Part shown: positions 1-5,900 of the stretch, piece by piece
Position numbering within the stretch: position 1 is the first letter of the stretch
Layout: each line of letters opens with the position of its first letter
Source: DATDRS01 sp035291605
GTDB taxonomy: Bacteria > Chloroflexota > Anaerolineae > Anaerolineales > UBA6663
Reading direction: 5' to 3'
DNA length: 6,637 nt
Assembly (NCBI GenBank): GCA_035291605.1
Contig: DATDRS010000103.1
Span: forward strand, 1-6,637
Position numbers and translations under genes: made by a program
Notes under the pieces: model-generated
What the model saw: only the letters and a program-made list of their open reading frames with translations
Told to the model about the DNA's origin: nothing
Databases searched by the model: none

Positions 1-8
1 TCGGGGGG

Positions 9-1880
9 ATGGTTTACGACTCGAGCTTTGCGCGTGCGCTCGTCGAAGCCGCCGAACCATTCGCGGGCATTTTTACGAAAGCCGGGCAGCGGCGGTTGAA
101 GGTGTTACAGGATGGTCTCGGAGCGAGGGGGCCCTTTTCCCCTCTATTTCCTTTCTCGCTGGGGAATGTCGAGCAGGAGGAAACTCTACTGGCCGAACTC
201 GAAGCCTCAGCCCGCGATTGGCCGGACGACGGTTGCGCCGCCGAGCGCCATACCATCCTCGATCTCCTGCGTGGTCAACTGTTTTACCGCCGCGAAAAAT
301 ATGCTGAAGCCATGGAAGTTTGTGAGCGAGCTAAACAGGGGCTACCAGAAAACAGCGAGGCCTTGAAAAAGAGATTGGCTGACGTGTTTCACTCTCTGGG
401 TCATGCATATCAAGACCTGAAACGTTACGACGACGCCACTAAGGCCTACAAACAAGCAGTTGAACTTGAACTGAACCCCGCTTTCTTATTCGATGACGTG
501 GGCAACGTGTACACCGCCCTGCGCCGCTACGATGACGCCCTGGCCGCCTACCAGCGCGCGATTGAACTCGACCCGAAGTACGCCGCCCCCCACACCGGCC
601 TGGGCAGCGTGTACGCCACCCTGGGCCGCCACGCTGACGCCCTGGCCGCCTACCAGCGCGCGATTGAACTCGACCCGAAGGACGCCGTCCCCCACAACAA
701 CCTGGGCACCGTGTACCGCGACCTGGGCCGCTACGATGACGCCATCGCCGCCTACCAGCGCGCGATTGAACTCGACCCGAAGGACGCCGTCCCCCACAAC
801 AACCTGGGCACCGTGTACCGCGACCTGGGCCGCCATGATGACGCCCTGGCCGCCTACCAGCGCGCGATTGAACTCGACCCGAAGGACGCCGCTCCCCACA
901 CCGGCCTGGGCAGCGTGTATCACGCCTTAGGCCGCCACGCCGACGCCCTGGCCGCCGTCCAGCGCGCCATCGAACTCGACCCGAAGAACGCCGCCCCCCA
1001 CAACAACCTGGGCATCGTGTACCGCGACCTGGGCCGCTACGATGACGCCATCGCCGCCTACCAGCATGCCATCGAACTCGACCCGAAGGACGCCGCCCCC
1101 CACTACGGCCTGGGCAGGGTGTATCACGCCTTAGGCCGCCACGCCGACGCCCTGGCCGCCTTCCAGCGCGCGATTGAACTCGACCCGAAGGACGCCGCTC
1201 CCCACACCGGCCTGGGCAGCGTGTATCACGCCTTAGGCCGCCACGCCGACGCCCTGGCCGCCTACCAGCGCGCGATTGAACTCGACTCAAAGTTCGCCCA
1301 CCCCCACAACGGCCTGGGCCGCGTGTATCGTGACTTGGACCGCCACGCCGACGCCCTGGCCGCCTTCCAGCGCGCGATTGAACTCGACCCGAAGTACGCC
1401 GCCCCCCACAACGGCCTGGGCAACGTGTACCGTGACTTAGGGCGATACGAAGAAGCCATAACAGAATATCAGGAGCGAATTCGCATAAGCCCAGATGACG
1501 CTCAGTATGGTCACAGCGGACTTGGCATTACATATCAGCTATTGGGTCGCTTAGAAGAAGCTAAAGCGGCATTCCAACGCGCAGTAGAGTTGCAACCGAG
1601 GGCCGGAGGCTATCACGCTTCCCTTGCTTCAGTATGCCGCAAACTTGGTCACCGAGCCGAGTACGATGAACAAGTCAGGATTGCTCGTGAGTTGATGACG
1701 AAGGAAAACGAGTACAGCCGCGCCTGCTTTGAGTCCATCTGCGGGAATGTGGACGAGGCGCTGACATTGCTCAAAGTGGCATTCGAGAAAAAACAAGCGT
1801 CTCTTGAGTGGGCGCGGCGCGACCCGGACTTCGACTTTATTCGGGATGATCCGAGGTTCAAGGCATTAGTGGGGGAGTGA
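9..1880 (+). CDS. TPR-repeat protein, probable protein-interaction scaffold (5' end may lie outside the window)
   Basis: About 14 tetratricopeptide repeats in 623 residues. There is a divergent one near residues 86-113 and degenerate ones from about 126 and 160. Nine near-identical 34-residue units have their PH dipeptides at residues 194, 228, 262 and onward to 466. Two diverged units follow. Each core unit reads roughly PHxxLGxVYxxLGRxxDAxAAYQR then AIELDPKxA, the standard TPR signature of two antiparallel helices. Residues 569-623 (YSRACF to DPDFDFIRDDPRF) match the end-of-group cap of many bacterial TPR proteins. No signal peptide, membrane segment or catalytic domain is visible, so a cytoplasmic protein-binding role is inferred; the partner is unknown. 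The ATG at 9 is preceded by a run of G with no room for a spaced ribosome site, and the frame is open to the window edge, so the true start may be upstream. Stop TGA at 1878-1880. Confidence 0.88.
   Translation: MVYDSSFARALVEAAEPFAGIFTKAGQRRLKVLQDGLGARGPFSPLFPFSLGNVEQEETLLAELEASARDWPDDGCAAERHTILDLLRGQLFYRREKYAEAMEVCERAKQGLPENSEALKKRLADVFHSLGHAYQDLKRYDDATKAYKQAVELELNPAFLFDDVGNVYTALRRYDDALAAYQRAIELDPKYAAPHTGLGSVYATLGRHADALAAYQRAIELDPKDAVPHNNLGTVYRDLGRYDDAIAAYQRAIELDPKDAVPHNNLGTVYRDLGRHDDALAAYQRAIELDPKDAAPHTGLGSVYHALGRHADALAAVQRAIELDPKNAAPHNNLGIVYRDLGRYDDAIAAYQHAIELDPKDAAPHYGLGRVYHALGRHADALAAFQRAIELDPKDAAPHTGLGSVYHALGRHADALAAYQRAIELDSKFAHPHNGLGRVYRDLDRHADALAAFQRAIELDPKYAAPHNGLGNVYRDLGRYEEAITEYQERIRISPDDAQYGHSGLGITYQLLGRLEEAKAAFQRAVELQPRAGGYHASLASVCRKLGHRAEYDEQVRIARELMTKENEYSRACFESICGNVDEALTLLKVAFEKKQASLEWARRDPDFDFIRDDPRFKALVGE
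499..1440 (+). repeat. Tandem 102-bp repeat array encoding TPR units
   Basis: The segment encoding AIELDPK recurs at 561, 663, 765, 867, 969, 1071, 1173, 1275 and 1377, exactly 102 bp apart. Neighbouring units are very close: by my count those starting at 663 and 765 differ at four bases, and those at 867 and 1173 at three. The array is rich in GCC/CGC/CTG codons. The flanking TPR units (before about 490 and after about 1440) use much more A/T at third positions. This points to recent expansion or gene-conversion homogenisation inside an older TPR gene. Limits are approximate because the outer units grade into diverged ones. Confidence 0.92.
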
Positions 1881-1915
1881 GGGCAGCAGCGGGTTTTGTA
1901 GCCACTTCACGTGTA

Positions 1916-1938
1916 ACTGATGAGGTGCGCCCATCAGT
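1916..1938 (+). terminator. Small hairpin after the TPR gene, possible weak terminator
   Basis: ACTGATG at 1916-1922 pairs with CATCAGT at 1932-1938 across a 9-nt loop, 36 bp after the TPR stop codon. There is no T-tract after it, so a classical intrinsic terminator is not shown. It may simply be a transcript-end hairpin. Confidence 0.25.
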
Positions 1939-1970
1939 CATGCGCGAAACGGCCTGTCAGCAGATGGCTG

Positions 1971-2013
1971 CGCGTAGCGGATTAGCGGATAGAGCGGCGC
2001 CATCCGCTACGCG
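1971..2013. repeat. TAGCGGAT direct/inverted repeat cluster
   Basis: TAGCGGAT occurs twice in tandem (1975-1982 and 1983-1990), and its reverse complement ATCCGCTA lies at 2002-2009. The first copy sits in a 12-bp perfect inverted repeat: CGCGTAGCGGAT at 1971-1982 with ATCCGCTACGCG at 2002-2013. The second copy can compete for the same right arm with an 8-bp stem. AATCCGC at 2026-2032 offers a third partner. It looks like a small REP-like intergenic element; no function is known to me. Confidence 0.6.
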
Positions 2014-2038
2014 AAGCGGTTACCCAATCCGCCCGCGC

Positions 2039-2071
2039 AGACCTGTGAGGTCTTCAAGACCTCACAGGTCT
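2039..2071. repeat. 33-bp palindrome with 16-bp perfect arms
   Basis: AGACCTGTGAGGTCTT at 2039-2054 is the exact reverse complement of AAGACCTCACAGGTCT at 2056-2071, with a single central C at 2055. As RNA it would be an almost loopless hairpin. As DNA it is a near-perfect dyad that could be an operator, a dispersed palindromic repeat or a transposition/recombination substrate. It lies just before the promoter-like sequence of the PBP remnant. It is not followed by a T-tract, so it is not an obvious terminator. Confidence 0.8.
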
Positions 2072-2078
2072 CTGCCCG

Positions 2079-2105
2079 CTGACCAGCCTGCCGCCGTGCT
2101 ACAAT
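2079..2105 (+). promoter_or_regulatory. Putative sigma-70-type promoter of the PBP remnant
   Basis: An extended -10, TGcTACAAT, spans 2097-2105 with TACAAT at 2100-2105. A -35-like CTGACC is at 2079-2084, giving a 15-bp spacer, which is short. The ATG at 2112 is only six bases past the -10, so any transcript would have almost no leader, which fits the lack of a Shine-Dalgarno there. The gene it serves is broken. Confidence 0.5.
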
Positions 2106-2111
2106 CTCCTC

Positions 2112-2416
2112 ATGTCCCGCCGCCTCCGCCTGGCTTTCGTCCTCGGTCTTTCGTCATTTGTCATTTTGTCATTTGCCATTTGGAATTGGCTCATTACCGA
2201 CCTCCCCTCGCTCGACCGCCTCACCGAAAACCTCGCCGTCCCTTCGACCAAAATCCTCGCTCGCGATGGACGCTTGCTGTACGAGATCGCCGACCCGGCG
2301 GGGAACCATCACACCACACCTATTACGGCCACCTGGCTTATGGGGTGGAGGCCGCCGCCCAGACGTACTCCGGCAAGTCGGCGCGCGCGCTGGACCTCGC
2401 GGAGTGCGCGCTGCTG
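2112..2416 (+). pseudogene. Remnant of a class A penicillin-binding protein (PBP1A-like) gene, internally deleted and 3'-truncated
   Basis: The intact protein would be a membrane-anchored peptidoglycan glycosyltransferase/transpeptidase. From ATG 2112 the first frame gives a short basic N-terminus, one membrane helix (residues about 8-28, LAFVLGL to AIWNW) and the domain lead-in DLPSLDRLTENLAVPSTKIL then ARDGRLLYEIADPAG, ending near residue 68. In another frame, from 2321, comes TYYGHLAYGVEAAAQTY then GKSARALDLAECALL, the late part of the glycosyltransferase domain (GT51). From memory of the family about 90-110 residues are missing between them, including the catalytic-Glu and GGSTITQQ regions, and the join shifts frame. 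Homology stops near 2416, where antisense IS91 transposase sequence begins, so the whole transpeptidase domain is absent. Not functional. I am confident of the family and less so of the exact junction (about 2306-2321). Confidence 0.8.
2153..2181 (+). repeat. Short GTCATTT tandem repeats inside the PBP membrane-helix coding region
   Basis: GTCATTT occurs at 2153, 2160 and 2168, followed by GCCATTT at 2175. The spacing is 7, 8 and 7 bp, so this is not pure in-frame codon repetition. It encodes part of the hydrophobic helix of the PBP remnant. It could be replication slippage tolerated in a hydrophobic segment. Confidence 0.6.
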
Positions 2417-2417
2417 A

Positions 2418-2784
2418 AAGCAGAAGGGACGCAGGACATCATCGGTGGTCAGCGTGAGATGCAGGTGCGGCACATCCAGCAAGTCCAGCGCGATGGCGTT
2501 GACCCAGCGATCCACACGCACCTTACCGCAACTTGGGCACGCTTCGCGTCGGGTCTTACAACTGAAAGGCGCGAGGCGTTCGGCCCCGCAGCCCGGGCAG
2601 ACGTAGCGGGCGAAGCGTATTGGGGATTGTGGCAGCCCATCAAGCGTTGGACGATGTCGCAAACGTAGGCGCGCTGATCGGCAGGGATGTCCAGCTGATG
2701 CATATCATACCAGCCGCGCCAGTGGGCGATGAAGATCTGACGAAAGCGGTCGCTGCCGAAATGGGATGGGGGATGGAAAAGCAT
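2418..2784 (-). pseudogene. IS91-family transposase, N-terminal fragment with frameshift
   Basis: IS91 transposases are HUH/Y2-type rolling-circle enzymes with an N-terminal zinc ribbon. On the minus strand from the ATG at 2784 the frame reads MLFHPPSHFGSDRFRQIF through about 57 residues to GCHNPQYA, which resembles the leading helix region. The match then continues in another frame as FARYVCPGCGAERLAPFSCK, followed by a CPSCGKVRVDRWV segment and LDLLDVPHLHLTL to DDVLRPF: the zinc-ribbon cysteines and the strand after them. A one-base loss near 2611-2620 (a GGC-like codon reduced to GC) would explain the shift. Six residues lie between SC and CPSC, where I recall about four, so a small insertion is possible. 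Sequence ends near 2418 against the PBP remnant, and the HUH and tyrosine motifs are absent. Clearly inactive. Confidence 0.75.
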
Positions 2785-2832
2785 CGTCGTCTGGCTCAGG
2801 CGATGGCGGTGCAAGGAATGAGCCAGACGACG
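2785..2832 (-). promoter_or_regulatory. Perfect 14-bp-arm hairpin abutting the transposase start
   Basis: CGTCGTCTGGCTCA at 2785-2798 is the exact reverse complement of TGAGCCAGACGACG at 2819-2832, with a 20-nt loop. In the transposase (minus) direction the stem ends directly before the ATG at 2784. It could hinder translation initiation, as leader hairpins of some insertion sequences do, or be a structured end of the element. The inverted repeat is seen directly; its role is inferred. Confidence 0.6.
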
Positions 2833-2835
2833 CGA

Positions 2836-2864
2836 TTTTCCGGGGATCAGCTTCGGGATATAAT
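2836..2864 (+). promoter_or_regulatory. Possible promoter for the secreted metalloprotease gene
   Basis: A consensus TATAAT lies at 2859-2864. The best -35 at 17-bp spacing is a weak TTTTCC at 2836-2841. It stands about 97 bp before the ATG at 2962, in sequence that is AT-rich against its surroundings and next to the IS91 remnant. The call rests mainly on the -10. Confidence 0.35.
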
Positions 2865-2918
2865 TGATATGGGCTTTGTTCGTGATGGCTTTTGCATTAC
2901 TTATGCGAAACTCAATCC

Positions 2919-2934
2919 CGCGCGGGCCCGCGCG
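2919..2934. repeat. 16-bp GC palindrome
   Basis: CGCGCGGGCCCGCGCG is a perfect dyad 13 bp before the Shine-Dalgarno of the protease gene. In the transcript it would give a strong stem only if it opened a small loop. It may be an operator or marks the edge of the IS remnant. Low functional certainty. Confidence 0.4.
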
Positions 2935-2947
2935 CGACAGCACACGT

Positions 2948-2955
2948 AAGGAGGT
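2948..2955 (+). promoter_or_regulatory. Perfect Shine-Dalgarno of the metalloprotease gene
   Basis: AAGGAGGT, fully complementary to the 16S anti-Shine-Dalgarno, is followed by 6 nt and the ATG at 2962. This fixes the start and suggests efficient initiation. Confidence 0.9.
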
Positions 2956-2961
2956 AACAAG

Positions 2962-5900
2962 ATGAAGCGCCTCTGCCTCGTGATCATCCTTTTGGCTGCC
3001 TCCGTGGGGCCGGTCCCGGCCTTGCCCACGCAGGCCGCTCCCGACCTGGGTGGCGAGTTCGTCATCTCCGCCAAAGCCGACCAGCAGCAGCGCACCCTGG
3101 ACGCAACCTGGCACGCCGCGACCGGGCAGTTCCTCATCGTGTGGAGCGAGCACCCCGACCACAGCACCAACGGCGGCGAGTTCCACAGTGGGGACGACGC
3201 GATCCGGGGCCAGTTGGTGAACCTGGACAGCACCCTGGCCGGCGGCGACTTCCTGATCTCCGAAGCCGGCGACAGCAAGGACTTCCCGCAGGTCGCACAT
3301 GTGGGCAACACCAACGACCCGGCCGAGCAACTCAGCCTAGTGGTGTGGATGGATGACCGGGACGGCGGCGACGACATCTGGGCGCAGCTTATCGCCCCCG
3401 CCGGGAACGCCTTGCAGGGCGCTAACTTCAAGCTCTCCGGCGCAGACGCCGACCTGTTTCCCAAGCTCACCTACGGGCAGATTGACGCCAGCAACGGCCG
3501 CTTTCTGGTCGTCTGGGAACGTGAGACCGCGGCGGGCGAGTCGGAAGTGTACGGGCAGCTCGTGCGGGGCGCCACGACCACAGGCAGTCCCGGAGACTTG
3601 ATCGGGGGTAATTTTCAGATCTCGGACTCCACCGCCGGCCGGGCCGCATCGCCCGGCGTGGCCTTTGACCCCGTCAACGACCAGTTTCTGGTCGTGTGGA
3701 GCGACGCCCGCGGCGGGCCAAATGACGAAAGACAGATCTGGGGGCAGCTCCTCAATTCCAGCGGCAGCGATGTGGGTGGCAATTTCCTGATCTCGGATGA
3801 GTCCGGCTACGAGTACGCGCCCGGCGTGCTATACCATCCCGAGATGGCCGAATATCTCGTCCTCTGGAACCGGTCGACCCCTACTTTCCTGGATGAGTCG
3901 GACGTCCATGCGCGGCGGGTGTCCGCGGCGGGCGCGCTGCTGGGCGCGCGGATCGATGTCGCCGCCACCGCCGATCAGGAGGAATTCGGCAACGTTGCCA
4001 TTGACGTCGACACCGGGAGTTACGTCATCCCGCTGACCACGGGGCCGACCATCGTCGCCCGAACCAAGGTCGAAGTCGTGAAGCTCAACTCCGCCGGGGT
4101 CCTGGTCGGCGCCCGCGAGCAGGTGGCGACGGACGACGCGGCCAACAAAGGGCCCAGCGCCGCGGTCTACGGCTCCACGCCGATCGGCCCAGGGGCCGGG
4201 GTGGCGGCGGTGAGCGAGGTCCTGATCGTCTGGCGCGACTCCCGCTCCGCTGCGGACCCCGACGACCTGTTGGCTCAAGACATCTACGCCCGCACAGCCG
4301 AGGTCCTGTCCGACGCCGACGGCGACGGGCTGCTGGACAACTGGGAAACGGGCGGCTTCGTCGATATGAACGACAACGGCGTGCTCGACGCCGGGGACTT
4401 CGACTTCAGCACGCTGCCCGCGGCCAACCAGCCGGACGTCAATCACAAGGACCTGTACGTCGAGGCGGACTGGATGTCGGTGGACGCGGACAATGACGGG
4501 ATCACGAACGGCGACCCCGACCAGCCGGGGGATCACGACCACGCGCCGATCGCCGTCGCCGGCTCCCTTCCCACCGGGACCAACCTGGACACAGTGATCA
4601 CCGCCTTCGCCAACGCCCCGGTCGCCAACCCCGACGGCATTAACGGGATCAACTTGCACGTGGACATCGGGCAGATGGGCGGCGGGGGCCCGATCGCCGA
4701 GACGGCCGGCGTGGACTTCTTCGCAGGCTTCGAGGGCGTCAAGGCGGCGAACTTCGCCGCGAGCCGCGCCCGGGTTTTCCGCTATGGCCTGTTCAAGCAC
4801 GAGGGCAGCGGAAGGGGCGAGATTTGGGGCAATGACTTCTGGGCCGGAGGCGGCTCGAACACTCAGGTCTTGCAGGCGGTCACCTTCATGCACGAGTTCG
4901 GCCACACGCTCGGCCTGCGCCACGGCGGCGGGGACAACACCAACTGTGAGCCCAACTATTTTAGCATCATGAGCTACACCCACTCGAACACGGGTATCCC
5001 GCCGACGTTCCGGTTCGATTATTCCTTCCAACTCCTGCCCACGCTCAACGAAGCCGCGCTGAACGAAGGGCTCACCCTGGGCGACGGCAACGACCAGACC
5101 ATGTTCTCCGCCGGTGGGGCGGCCGTCGGGCCGAATGCCCAAACCGCCGGCAACGTACCGATTGACTGGGACAACGACGGCATCCCTGGCGAAGTCGGCG
5201 GGGCGGTGGGCAACAACAACATCAACAACCTGGCCGTGTGTGCGCCCACGCCCGCGAACGAGATGCTCACCAGCTTCAACGACTGGGCCAACCTGCGCTA
5301 CAACTGGCGCAGTTCGCCCCACGTCGACGACAACGTTCACAGCTTCCACGAGGAAGAGGACGTGACGGACGCAGGCAAGGACTTCTTCCGCGATCAATAC
5401 GGCGCGCCGTCCCTCTCGCTCACCAAGACGGGCACAGCATCGGGCATCCCGGGCGATCCGGTCGCCTACGACCTCCTCGTAGAGAACGCGGGGCCCGGCC
5501 CGGCGCGTAACGTGGTGATCGTGGATACCTGGCCGGCCGGCCTCACGTTCACGGGCTCCAGCTTCCCCCCAGCGGTGAACGTGCTCAACGTCGACGGTAG
5601 CCGCACCCTGGAGTGGCACTTCGACCCGATCCTGTCCGGCGACGCGGTGACCGTGATGCTGGACGGGACCATCGACTTCCCGCCCGCCGCCGACGCGGTC
5701 ACCAACAGCGTCGCGGCGACGGGCCAGAACGTGTTGGGCGAACCACAGCCCGCGCTCGTAGACGATCTCCTGACCGATATCCAGTTCCCCGAGTTCGAGG
5801 CGAGCAAGACCGCCACGCCCGCCGTGAACGCTGGCGAGGCAATTGTCTACACCTTGACGTATGAAAACGTCGGCGACGCGGACGCCGCTGGCATGGTGAT

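Larger units (their letters stand above)
2417..2832. mobile_element. IS91-family insertion sequence remnant
   Basis: This is the span attributable to an IS91-like element: the transposase N-terminal fragment plus the hairpin before it. The left limit is set by where PBP coding sequence stops (about 2416). The right limit is open and the element may run to about 2945. I could not identify the terIS or oriIS ends or the target tetranucleotide expected of IS91 elements, and the catalytic C-terminal half of the transposase is missing, so the copy cannot move by itself. Confidence 0.55.

Noticed and set aside
486..930. Other repetitive frames (both strands) across the array
   Set aside because: Shadows of the TPR repeat; 102 bp is a multiple of three, so every frame repeats without stops.
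439..1290. 283-codon minus-strand frame across the TPR array
   Set aside because: Its Arg/Gly-rich repetitive product simply mirrors the 102-bp repeats in antisense; the plus-strand TPR signature is unambiguous.
499..1440. CRISPR array or satellite
   Set aside because: The period is exactly 34 codons of a TPR protein and there are no unique spacers.
2039..2071. Intrinsic terminator of the TPR gene
   Set aside because: A strong dyad but no T-tract follows, and it lies about 160 bp past the stop codon.
1877..2668. 263-codon plus-strand frame starting at a GTG overlapping the TPR stop
   Set aside because: It crosses the palindrome and promoter-like region, reads the PBP start out of frame, picks up only the YYGHLAYG block, then runs antisense to the transposase. 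A composite artefact, not a gene.
2620..2949. 109-codon plus-strand frame before the metalloprotease
   Set aside because: It is antisense to the IS91 transposase fragment and its hairpin, with no recognisable domain.
2449..3470. Long minus-strand frames extending over the start of the metalloprotease gene
   Set aside because: Only the part below 2784 resembles a protein (IS91 transposase); the rest is antisense to the signal peptide and propeller.
3829..5619. 596-codon minus-strand frame
   Set aside because: Val/Gly/Asp/Arg-rich low-complexity product typical of the antisense of a high-GC gene; the opposite strand has a clear zinc protease motif and DUF11 homology.
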